A DNA stretch of 48,938 nt from an uncultured Lachnospiraceae bacterium (lineage in GTDB: Bacteria > Bacillota > Clostridia > Lachnospirales > Lachnospiraceae), in contig CAMNQH010000023.1 in NCBI GenBank assembly GCA_946549035.1, positions 1 to 48,938 of the forward strand, read 5' to 3'. Under the pieces are notes generated by a model. That model made no database searches and was not told the DNA's origin. It saw only the letters and a program-made list of their open reading frames with translations. The translations under genes and the position numbers were made by a program. Below are positions 41,930 through 48,659 of the stretch, piece by piece. Within the stretch, counting starts at the first letter, position 1. Each line of letters opens with the position of its first letter.

Positions 41930-42829
41930 ATGTGGAATTTTGATATTGCTGGGATAACTATGAATCAAATTCAGGTTTTTTTGTCGGTGGCAGCTACAGA
42001 AAACATGTCCCAATCTGCAGAAGAGCTGCATATGTCTAAGTCCTCTTTAAGTAAATGTATTCATCAGATGGAAAGTAATTTGTGTCTGGTTCTGTTTATA
42101 CGTTCCAGACAAAGGTTAAAATTGACTCCGGCAGGAATGGAGTTAAAGAAGGGACTGCAAGATGTAACGGCAATGGTAGAGCAGGCTGTTATGAGGGCTC
42201 ACTCCTGTCAGTATAGTATGAAAAAGACGATTGTCATAGGCATCCCATTGTATACTACTATGATAGAAGCCATTCGGCCTTTTTTGGAAAAACGAAAAGA
42301 AGCGTTTCCGGATTTTTCCTGGCGTGTGGAGTACTATACATTTGAGGAATTGCCGGAGAAGCTTTTGTCAAAAGCGGTAGACTTGATTTTGACGGCTCAT
42401 TTTTTTGAAGAAAGCTTGGAGCAGAAAGGCTTGTCTTATACGTGGCTTTGCGAGACGCCTTTGACGGCCAGCATGTTAAAGACAAATCCCTTGGCTCAAA
42501 GGCCCAAAATCTATGTGGAGGATTTGAAGAGCCAGAGATTTATAACCCCCTCTCCCCGGGTCTTACCGGATTTTATGGATTATGTAATCAATACGCTTGG
42601 TACGGAACATGGGTTTCGTCCAGATATTGCGCTTTATGTTTCCTCAACGGAAGCATTGGAGTTGAATATTCAACATGACAATGAGATTTTTATATCAGAT
42701 AAATATATGAAAATGAGCCGCAGTAAGGAGATTCAGATGGTGCCTATTACAGATACGAGAAGCGGCGTATTGTTGTCCTGGAATGATAGCGTCAGGGAAG
42801 AGATCGATTGGATGCTATATAGAACGTAG
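41930..42829 (+). CDS. LysR family transcriptional regulator
   Basis: 299-aa regulator. The N-terminal winged helix-turn-helix reads NQIQVFLSVAATENMSQSAEELHMSKSSLSKCIHQMESNL with the LysR continuation LFIRSRQRLKLTPAGMEL. A periplasmic-binding-like effector domain follows (about residues 100-299). The start at 41930 (GGAGTAAGGGAAG upstream) is plausible; ATG at 41960 would give a more typical N-terminus but lacks a ribosome-binding site. LysR regulators usually control adjacent genes, here the MFS transporter and/or CocE-like hydrolase. Confidence 0.88.
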   Translation: MWNFDIAGITMNQIQVFLSVAATENMSQSAEELHMSKSSLSKCIHQMESNLCLVLFIRSRQRLKLTPAGMELKKGLQDVTAMVEQAVMRAHSCQYSMKKTIVIGIPLYTTMIEAIRPFLEKRKEAFPDFSWRVEYYTFEELPEKLLSKAVDLILTAHFFEESLEQKGLSYTWLCETPLTASMLKTNPLAQRPKIYVEDLKSQRFITPSPRVLPDFMDYVINTLGTEHGFRPDIALYVSSTEALELNIQHDNEIFISDKYMKMSRSKEIQMVPITDTRSGVLLSWNDSVREEIDWMLYRT

Positions 42830-42836
42830 TCAAGAT

Positions 42837-43409
42837 TTACATTAAATTTTTTCCTTTAAAGAAGTCTTGACATAATCGGTCTAATACCTCTCGTTCTACT
42901 ACTTCTATCGGAACAGAGTCTAAATGATTTACCCAATAGGTGTAAGCGCCGATACAACCGGATGAGATCATTTCCAAAACAAGCTCTTCTTCTTTTAGAT
43001 GTATTTTTTCGTAAAAAAACTTTTTCTTAAAATCTTCTTTGATTACCTTTTTCCATTTGTAGATAAAAAGGCCGTCTCTGCTTTTATTCAAAAGCGTACG
43101 GAACCATTCGTCGTTTTCTTTTATAAACAGCAGCGTTGCCCGAAAGTGGCCTTCTTTGCTATATTCCTTTTTCTCAAAGGTATATGTGACGAAAGCGACA
43201 TTTCTTTCTTGACAGCCAAGAACAAGAATATCTTCAATAGATTCCAATACTTCGTATACGTCTGAAAAGTAGTGATAAAAGGATGTTCTTGGTATGTTTG
43301 CCTTTTCACAGATACTTTTCACAGTTATTTCGTGTAATTCTTTCTTCTTAAAAAAGTCTATAAATACATCTTGAATCTTTTTTACGATTACGTCATGATT
43401 TTGTTTCAT
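42837..43409 (-). CDS. TetR/AcrR family transcriptional regulator
   Basis: 190-aa regulator with a TetR helix-turn-helix (HEITVKSICEKANIPRTSFYHYFSDVYEVLESIEDIL) and a helical ligand domain with a C-terminal segment like TetR_C (GCIGAYTYWVNHLDS). The start at 43409 is chosen because GTAGGAGGATT precedes it; the frame extends to 43424 without a site. It is convergent with LysR (7 bp between stops) and lies just downstream of the CocE-like gene on the same strand. Confidence 0.87.
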   Translation of the reverse strand: MKQNHDVIVKKIQDVFIDFFKKKELHEITVKSICEKANIPRTSFYHYFSDVYEVLESIEDILVLGCQERNVAFVTYTFEKKEYSKEGHFRATLLFIKENDEWFRTLLNKSRDGLFIYKWKKVIKEDFKKKFFYEKIHLKEEELVLEMISSGCIGAYTYWVNHLDSVPIEVVEREVLDRLCQDFFKGKNLM

Positions 43410-43541
43410 AATCCTCCTACTCATATTCCTCTATATGCATGGTTACCCTCCGCATACTTAGGGCGTATATCCCCTTGTACACGGAAGGCAATAAGGATCT
43501 GTTGGTGTGGCTTGCACATTTATTTTTGGATAGCCGGCATA

Positions 43542-45260
43542 CTAGCGATATACATATGCTCCGGCCTTGTATTTTGGCGGAATGACTGGTATCTGAAGAT
43601 AGGAGTCATAGATCCCGCCGGTATGAATGATGTGGCGGCCTTTATTATCCGTATCCCAGGAGAAGGGTTCAAACCAGGGATCGCGGATATATCTTCCGGC
43701 AATACGTACTCTCAGCTGTTGACCTTTATGCCAGAAGCGGCTGTAGGGGTAGATTTCAATCTCTACAGGTACAATTTCTCCCGGGGCTAATTTTTCTGTT
43801 TGGGTCATAGACTGAACAGGCTGAATATCGCTTGATAACTGGGGATCCTGATGTCTTCTGGATACTCTCATTTTTCCCCAGGCGCCGGGATGGCGTTCTC
43901 CAAATACCCATGTGGGAAGGAATGCGCCTTCTTCATCCAGTTTCTGCACGGTAATAAACATGTCCATATCGTCATGGCCTTTTGCCTCCACCCAAAGGTG
44001 CAGCTTCATAAAACCTGTAAGTTCCGTATCTTCTTCAAATTTGATATCAAAGCATACTTCTTCGGTTTCGGCGTCGTAGCTTGTACTTGTATGTTCAAAA
44101 GATGAATGATAAGATAAACTTTTTTTATTGGCGTCTAAATACAATTTTTTATAAACGGTTCTTGGGATTGGAAAATCAGCTTCCGGGCGCTGCTTGAACA
44201 TGTCGCAGTCATAGGCGTCCATAACGTCTAGTCGTACTTTGGGCGTTAATTCCCATCCATTGTAAATGCCTTTCAGATAGCGGTCAAAAAACTTTCGTAA
44301 ATCTTCTTTCATTTCAAAACTATATGCGTCCGGCCATTCAAATTCTCTGTGAATGCGGAGCCATTTTTCTTTGGAGGCCATCTTACAGTAGGCATTAATG
44401 GTTCCGCTCATATGCAGATGGCTCATACCTGCCGCAATATATGCCGGTACTGTAATTTTTTCAAAGTTTGCAATTTTACTCTTCCAATAGGCGTTCATAT
44501 CCGGATATTTCACTGCCATAGCCGGAATATCCTCCATCAAGCCTTCCGGGCTTTCACTTCCCAGATCCTTGTATACAAAGGTGTTAAACCCAATCGCCGG
44601 AATGCCGCCCTCGCACATAAATTCACGAAGAATATCAGAACAGCCTTCCCAAGGTGCAATGGCTGCAAGATGCTTCGGCTGTTCAGCCGCGATATACCAC
44701 TGCATCATAGCAAGCATAGAGTTACCGGCCATTCCCACCTTTCCGTTACACCATTCACATGCGGCTAACCATTCAATAACCTCTGCACCGTCTTTTGCCT
44801 CGGCGTCCCCCCAAATCGGCATTTCCCCCTGAGAATGTCCGCATCCTCTGGGATCTACATTTGCGACGGCATATCCGTAATGACACCAGTAATGGGGATC
44901 CGGCCCTTCAAACTTCGTAGCTTTGGAAATCGCCTCGGCAGGTACGCCATAAGTAGCCCAGGGACGAGGCATATCGTGGGGGCGCTTGCCATAGATACTC
45001 CATGCCATGATACAAGGAATATTTTTTTCGCCGGCAGGACGATAAATATCTGCATAAATAGTAACGCCGTCGCTTAATGTAATGGCGGTGTCTTGTTCGC
45101 AAATAATACCGTTTTCTTCATAGGTTCTTTGATTCATAGGAGAATAATACCCCCAACCGCCGGGAATTGTATTGATATCTTTCAATGGAACGGAATGACG
45201 GTAGATGACGTCAATTTCTTCCCCGTCGATCACTCTTTTTCGGATTATCTGTTCTGCCAT
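43542..45260 (-). CDS. CocE/NonD family hydrolase (X-Pro dipeptidyl-peptidase S15-like)
   Basis: 572-aa alpha/beta hydrolase. The N-terminal catalytic domain has TLSDGVTIYADIYRP, YAVANVDPRGCGHSQGE, and the nucleophile segment VGMAGNSMLAMMQW (Ser in GNS), with a later His-containing MSHLHMSG region. The C-terminal ~220 residues form the beta-rich jelly-roll domain of the S15/CocE family (VRLDVMDAYD, LHLWVEAKGHDDMDMFITV, GQQLRVRIAGR). Such enzymes hydrolyse esters or Xaa-Pro peptides. The start at 45260 follows AAGGAGGTATTCATT. No signal peptide is seen, so the substrate is probably imported, perhaps by the neighbouring MFS transporter. Confidence 0.87.
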   Translation of the reverse strand: MAEQIIRKRVIDGEEIDVIYRHSVPLKDINTIPGGWGYYSPMNQRTYEENGIICEQDTAITLSDGVTIYADIYRPAGEKNIPCIMAWSIYGKRPHDMPRPWATYGVPAEAISKATKFEGPDPHYWCHYGYAVANVDPRGCGHSQGEMPIWGDAEAKDGAEVIEWLAACEWCNGKVGMAGNSMLAMMQWYIAAEQPKHLAAIAPWEGCSDILREFMCEGGIPAIGFNTFVYKDLGSESPEGLMEDIPAMAVKYPDMNAYWKSKIANFEKITVPAYIAAGMSHLHMSGTINAYCKMASKEKWLRIHREFEWPDAYSFEMKEDLRKFFDRYLKGIYNGWELTPKVRLDVMDAYDCDMFKQRPEADFPIPRTVYKKLYLDANKKSLSYHSSFEHTSTSYDAETEEVCFDIKFEEDTELTGFMKLHLWVEAKGHDDMDMFITVQKLDEEGAFLPTWVFGERHPGAWGKMRVSRRHQDPQLSSDIQPVQSMTQTEKLAPGEIVPVEIEIYPYSRFWHKGQQLRVRIAGRYIRDPWFEPFSWDTDNKGRHIIHTGGIYDSYLQIPVIPPKYKAGAYVYR

Positions 45261-45412
45261 AATGAATACCTCCTTATCGTTCTTGTAAAAAAAGAATATC
45301 ATTTCTTTTACTAAAACAAAATACACATGCAGGCTATTTGTCCGGAAAGAGAGTGCGGCTTTTTGTGCAGTTTGTACAGGGGCCAGACAGTTTTAATTTT
45401 CAGGTAAAAAAA

Positions 45413-45446
45413 GTGCAAAGCCTTGATAGTCCCATAGGTTTTACAC
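45413..45446. repeat. Palindromic repeat copy A, terminator-like
   Basis: 34-nt element starting GTGCAAAGCCTTGATAG and ending TTTTACAC, followed by TTTTT on the plus strand and, on the minus strand, TTTTTTT. It aligns end to end with the element at 48163-48196. It may act as a bidirectional terminator insulating the accessory island from the CocE gene. Confidence 0.6.
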
Positions 45447-45487
45447 TTTTTGCTGTAGTCTGGTTATGTCGATCATTGAATAAAGGA

Positions 45488-45516
45488 TTTACACTCAAAT
45501 AACTTATTGGTATAAT
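45488..45516 (+). promoter_or_regulatory. Promoter of the 58-aa gene
   Basis: TTTACA (45488-45493), 17 bp, TATAAT (45511-45516); predicted start near 45523. Confidence 0.75.
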
Positions 45517-45557
45517 GTAATTACCATATAGACGGGCTGTAGAAAATAGGTGATTAT

Positions 45558-45734
45558 ATGCCAATGGCTGAAAAAGAATACAATGGGATTTTATTAGACC
45601 AAATATCACTACTTGAAGAAATAGAACGAGTAGCGAAAAAAGTGAATTGTCAAGAGGTATTAGAGGAAATTGAGTTTAAACGTAATCAAATTAATCGAAA
45701 ACTTTATCAGAAACCGCCACTTATGGAAAGTTAG
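45558..45734 (+). CDS. Small uncharacterised protein (58 aa)
   Basis: Short gene that I do not recognise. It encodes a charged, helical 58-aa protein (MPMAEKEYNGILLDQISLLE... ending PPLMES) with a heptad-like central stretch (EEIERVAKKVNCQEVLEEIEF). Support for it being real: a consensus promoter at 45488, ATAGGTGATTAT before the ATG, codon use consistent through the frame, and a strong terminator at 45821. No signal peptide or TM. It sits in the AT-rich accessory island beside ART-like genes and mobile-element relics. Confidence 0.6.
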   Translation: MPMAEKEYNGILLDQISLLEEIERVAKKVNCQEVLEEIEFKRNQINRKLYQKPPLMES

Positions 45735-45820
45735 TAGTAACAAAAAGTGAATCAAATAAAACCAAAGGTGTAAAGTCTTGATTGAATTTTCCGATTGCCC
45801 TCAGTGAAAATACTTATTTT

Positions 45821-45865
45821 GAAATAGCATCTGCTTTGGACGGTGGGATGCTATTTCTTTTTATT
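45821..45865 (+). terminator. Rho-independent terminator downstream of the 58-aa gene
   Basis: Perfect 11-bp stem GAAATAGCATC (45821-45831) / GATGCTATTTC (45847-45857) followed by TTTTTATT. The stretch between the gene end and this hairpin (45735-45820) shows only a GTGTAAAG sequence at 45768 related to the island repeats. Confidence 0.88.
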
Positions 45866-45966
45866 ATGATGGTATTTGAGATTTAATAATGTTCGGTATG
45901 TGGTATAGGAATTTGATTGATAGGATAAATACTATTTTTTTCAGTTTAACATATCATGGTTAATGA

Positions 45967-45995
45967 TTGTTCAATATGCATATTAATGTTACAAT
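45967..45995 (+). promoter_or_regulatory. Promoter of the 197-aa gene
   Basis: TTGTTC (45967-45972), 17 bp, TACAAT (45990-45995), giving a leader of about 25 nt. Confidence 0.55.
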
Positions 45996-46027
45996 TATTG
46001 ATAAGTAAATATAATCGGAGGAAATAG

Positions 46028-46621
46028 ATGAAGAAGGGTAAAAAGGTTTTCTTGTGGAATGAAAATACAGATAAAGTTGATTTATCAGAGTATACCCATA
46101 TCCGAGCTTATCACGGTTGCAGAACATCAAATATTGAATCATATATAAAAGAAGGAATCCATTCATTTAATCGTAAACAAGCCTATAAAATTGTTCGTGA
46201 TACACTATTTCAATGTGGAATTGAAGAAAAAGAAATATTAAAATGTTTTAACGAAAAATGGAATGATTATACAGATCATTACAATAATGTTTGTGTTAAT
46301 ATTTCAAAAGAAGATATGTTGTATTTATCAGGGCATTATCTTGTATATGGAAGTGAGTTTATATGTGGAATGAGTGCGGATTTATTCTGCCAGTACAAAT
46401 TAAAAAAGATTGGAAAACCAACTTTATTAGAATGTCATATTGATAAACGAAAATTTTCACGGTCAACTTTACAAGCAATAGAAGATAATGGGATAAAATA
46501 TGGATGTTGGGATGGAGGCATTTATCTCTTAGATGATGTGTCTCCAGATGAAATAATAGAAATTACATATCCGCGGGAGATTTATGATCCGCTTTTAGGC
46601 TATTATTATCATACAAAGTAA
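46028..46621 (+). CDS. Uncharacterised protein with YHGxRT motif, possible ADP-ribosyltransferase-like fold
   Basis: 197-aa soluble protein without a signal peptide. The N-terminal block IRAYHGCRTSNIESYIKEGI resembles the first strand-helix of ADP-ribosyltransferase-like folds (Y-H then S/T and a following helix ending in a Gly). A central Y-rich segment (YLSGHYLVYGSEFIC) and a strand PTLLECHIDKRKF follow. The fold is a guess, and I do not recognise a named family. It has its own promoter and GGAGGAAATAG before the ATG. The coding region is visibly A/T-rich compared with genes left of 45 kb, suggesting transfer. The next gene has a similar N-terminal YH motif. Confidence 0.7.
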   Translation: MKKGKKVFLWNENTDKVDLSEYTHIRAYHGCRTSNIESYIKEGIHSFNRKQAYKIVRDTLFQCGIEEKEILKCFNEKWNDYTDHYNNVCVNISKEDMLYLSGHYLVYGSEFICGMSADLFCQYKLKKIGKPTLLECHIDKRKFSRSTLQAIEDNGIKYGCWDGGIYLLDDVSPDEIIEITYPREIYDPLLGYYYHTK

Positions 46622-46668
46622 GAGAAAATACAATATCTAGTTTGTGTAAAGTTTTTTGATACCATATA

Positions 46669-46697
46669 TTGACAAACTTCAAAAACTGTGCTATCAT
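46669..46697 (+). promoter_or_regulatory. Strong promoter upstream of the DUF2971 leader
   Basis: Perfect TTGACA (46669-46674), 17 bp, TATCAT (46692-46697); predicted start near 46704. Confidence 0.8.
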
Positions 46698-46703
46698 CAC
46701 AAA

Positions 46704-46818
46704 CATACATAAGGAAGAATTATCAAAGATACACCCGATTACTGCGGAAGATAACATACTGAATTTAGGATAAAAGACAGAGTATTGTTATTATTATGCG
46801 TTTTCGGGTGTTTTTTAT
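46704..46818 (+). ncRNA. Structured leader RNA ending in an intrinsic terminator
   Basis: From the predicted start the ~115-nt transcript contains an outer stem ACACCCGA (46731-46738) / TCGGGTGT (46804-46811) followed directly by TTTTTT. Within it lies an inner stem ATAACATACT (46751-46760) / AGTATTGTTAT (46781-46791, one bulge). The DUF2971 start codon is only 16 bp after the U-tract. Either this is an attenuator that must be read through, or a discrete small RNA whose terminator sits upstream of a protein gene. It has no tandem repeats. Confidence 0.55.
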
Positions 46819-46833
46819 TGGATTTTGAAGGAG

Positions 46834-47619
46834 ATGAGCGAATATTTGTATCATTACACAAGCATAGAAAAATTGGCACTTATATTAAAAAATAGGACTA
46901 TAAAGTTTAATAATATATTGAATGTTGATGATCCGGAAGAGGCAGAGACAAGCGATTTAGGAACAGCAGGAAGACATTGTTTGGTAAGTTGTTGGACAAA
47001 CAGTGAGGAGGATGTTATTCCAATGTGGAACATGTATACACCTGATATGAAAGGGGTAAGAATTAAATTAAGGAAGTATCCTTTTAAACAATATACATAT
47101 AATAAAGGTGAAAAGTATTTTACTGAAGATATAAAATCGTATATTGATTATAATGGAAGCTATACAACATCAGTATGTATATCAGCACAGTATCCGCTAT
47201 TGGAAAAAATAGAATACACAGATGATGAAAAACTATTAAAACCTGAAATAATTACAAAAAGTGAAAATGGGATAAAAGCTTCTTTTCAGAATATAGGTAG
47301 ATGTAAAAGAACGTACTGGAACTTTCAACAGGAGTATAGATATATAATTAGAACTGCACCATGGGGGATGATGGAGTTAGAGAGAGTTAAAGAACCAAAT
47401 GAGCAGATTCTAATTTTTAATAGAATATTGGATAAAAATAATACTCAGTATTGTAATGAAATATATTTAGATTTGGCAGAAGATGCATTTAGTGATGTGG
47501 AAGTATTATTGGCTCCGAAAACAACAGAATCAGAATGTATAATTGTACAAGCATTATTAGATAAGTATTGTCATGGTTATCATGCAAAAATTGAAAGGAG
47601 TAAAATTCGGGTAAGATAA
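46834..47619 (+). CDS. DUF2971 family protein
   Basis: 261-aa protein. The N-terminus EYLYHYTSIEKLALILKNRTIKFNNI and the block CLVSCWTNSEEDVIPMWNMY, followed by YWNFQQEYRYIIR, are DUF2971 hallmarks. The function is unestablished; the YHYTS start is reminiscent of ADP-ribosyltransferase-like folds and some members occur in mobile or defence contexts. The ATG at 46834 gives the family-like N-terminus, but AAGGAG abuts it with no spacing, so an in-frame TTG at 46825 cannot be excluded. Weak initiation may be part of its control. Strongly A/T-rich, like the preceding gene. Confidence 0.8.
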   Translation: MSEYLYHYTSIEKLALILKNRTIKFNNILNVDDPEEAETSDLGTAGRHCLVSCWTNSEEDVIPMWNMYTPDMKGVRIKLRKYPFKQYTYNKGEKYFTEDIKSYIDYNGSYTTSVCISAQYPLLEKIEYTDDEKLLKPEIITKSENGIKASFQNIGRCKRTYWNFQQEYRYIIRTAPWGMMELERVKEPNEQILIFNRILDKNNTQYCNEIYLDLAEDAFSDVEVLLAPKTTESECIIVQALLDKYCHGYHAKIERSKIRVR

Positions 47620-47663
47620 ATTGTTGCACTGTTCAATCGGTAGTGCAAATAAGTTTGTGTTTT

Positions 47664-47945
47664 GGGAAATTCTGGCTGGGGATGCTCAACGACCTGCACA
47701 ACCGCGGAGTGAAAGATGTGCTGTTTTTCTGCGTGGGTGGATGGGCTGCCAGGGTTTAAAGAGGCCATACAGGCGGTATTCCCCAAAGCGGAGATACAAA
47801 GGTGCGTCAGCCACATGCTGCGCAATTCATTCAAATATGTCAGTTACAAAGACCTGAAGAAATTTGTCTCCGACTTCAAAGCCGTCTACAATGCCCGAAT
47901 AAGACGGCAGCCCTTTCAGAGCTGGAAAACATAAGTTTGAAGTGG
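47664..47945 (+). pseudogene. IS256-family transposase remnant
   Basis: An internal piece of an IS256 (mutator-type) transposase. One frame reads KFWLGMLNDLHNRGVKDVLFFCV, then after an extra 4 bp the frame changes to DGLPGFKEAIQAVFPKAEIQRC followed by VSHMLRNSFKYVSYKDLKKF. The GTGGGTGG at 47733-47740 is a tandem duplication of GTGG that breaks the frame before the catalytic-region Asp. A second one-base loss near 47894 shifts the frame again before AALSELEN. Both ends of the gene are missing, so it is a relic with no activity. Confidence 0.85.
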
Positions 47946-48140
47946 CCTTGGCTTTGCTCTTCCATTTGCTGATCTGCTTTCATGCTTATCTTTCAAAATC
48001 TTGAAAAGCTTGTCATACTCTGCATGGATTTCCAGCATATCGGCGACATTTCCGCCATTATCAGGATGATGAACTTTCAACAGTTCCTTGTATTGCTTCC
48101 TAAGCTCTTATAATGTGCTGATATTCTTGAAATATGTCAT
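47946..48140 (-). pseudogene. Broken J-domain protein gene
   Basis: From an ATG at 48140 with GGAGGTTATAGCT upstream, the minus strand reads MTYFKNISTL, a TAA stop at 48108-48110, then ELRKQYKELLKVHHPDNGGN and ADMLEIHAEYDKLFKILK. This is a J-domain with the diagnostic HPD motif. The stop replaces the Glu expected at codon 11. The 3' end runs directly into the IS256 remnant at 47945. Short J-domain proteins of this form are common cargo of integrative conjugative elements in gut Clostridia, so it probably marks an old element. Confidence 0.78.
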
Positions 48141-48162
48141 AGCTATAACCTCCAATAAAAAA

Positions 48163-48198
48163 ATGTAAAGCCTTGACAATTCTATAGACTTTACACTC
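48163..48198. repeat. Repeat copy B: left inverted repeat and terminator-like palindrome
   Basis: ATGTAAAGCC...CTTTACAC is a palindromic 34-nt element aligning with copy A at 45413. On the minus strand its hairpin is followed by TTTTTTTATT, a plausible terminator for the 97-aa gene. Bases 48173-48198 are also the mirror of 48589-48614 with one mismatch, forming a 26-bp terminal inverted repeat around that gene. Confidence 0.7.
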
Positions 48199-48235
48199 TT
48201 TATTGTGATGTAGTTATTCAGTTGTGGTTATGTGA

Positions 48236-48529
48236 TTATGATATCTTTTGTAGCTTCTCGCTGTGTTCTCTAATTACGCTTTTCATTACGTCAATGTCGG
48301 TTTGCATTGCTTCAATCTGTGCTGTTGCTTTCTCATAGCGTTTCGCTGCTGGTAAGTAGTTTTCTGCAAGCAATTTAATGTCTGAACGTATCTCGTTTTC
48401 AATAATTACATTGATTCTTGTTTGCTCATCTTTTATTTGTTGAATATCTGTTTTTAATGGTTCGGTTTCTGTTTTTATCCTTTTTTCAACGATTTCAGAT
48501 ATAGCAAATAATAACTCATTATCTGTCAT
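48236..48529 (-). CDS. Small coiled-coil protein (97 aa)
   Basis: 97-aa protein beginning MTDNELLFAISEIVEKRI, almost wholly helical with heptad-like spacing (LKTDIQQIKDEQTRINVIIE; AQIEAMQTDIDVMKSVIREH). No catalytic motif, signal or TM. Similar small coiled-coil proteins are common and multicopy in gut Clostridia, function unknown. The start at 48529 is supported by AAAGGGAGCGTGATATA; the frame to 48583 lacks a site. Its likely promoter (minus strand TAGACT at 48597-48602, 17 bp, TATACT at 48574-48579) begins inside the right inverted repeat, so gene and repeats form one compact unit. Confidence 0.65.
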   Translation of the reverse strand: MTDNELLFAISEIVEKRIKTETEPLKTDIQQIKDEQTRINVIIENEIRSDIKLLAENYLPAAKRYEKATAQIEAMQTDIDVMKSVIREHSEKLQKIS

Positions 48530-48588
48530 TATATCACGCTCCCTTTGTGATTGATTTAATGTTGTTAAGCAGAAGTATATCACATCCA

Positions 48589-48614
48589 GAGTGTAAAGTC
48601 TATGGAATTGTCAA
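48589..48614. repeat. Right 26-bp inverted repeat
   Basis: GAGTGTAAAGTCTATGGAAT... through 48614 is the reverse complement of 48173-48198 with a single mismatch. It contains the probable -35 of the 97-aa gene promoter. No obvious target-site duplication flanks the pair. Confidence 0.7.
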
Positions 48615-48659
48615 TGTGCTTTTGTGTGGTGTTGTGATTGGTGTCTGGTGTGTGTGCTG

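Noticed and set aside
46704-46818. Classical type III toxin-antitoxin RNA
   Set aside because: The RNA has no tandem repeats and the downstream protein is DUF2971, not a ToxN/CptN/TenpN type endoribonuclease; kept only as a layout analogy.
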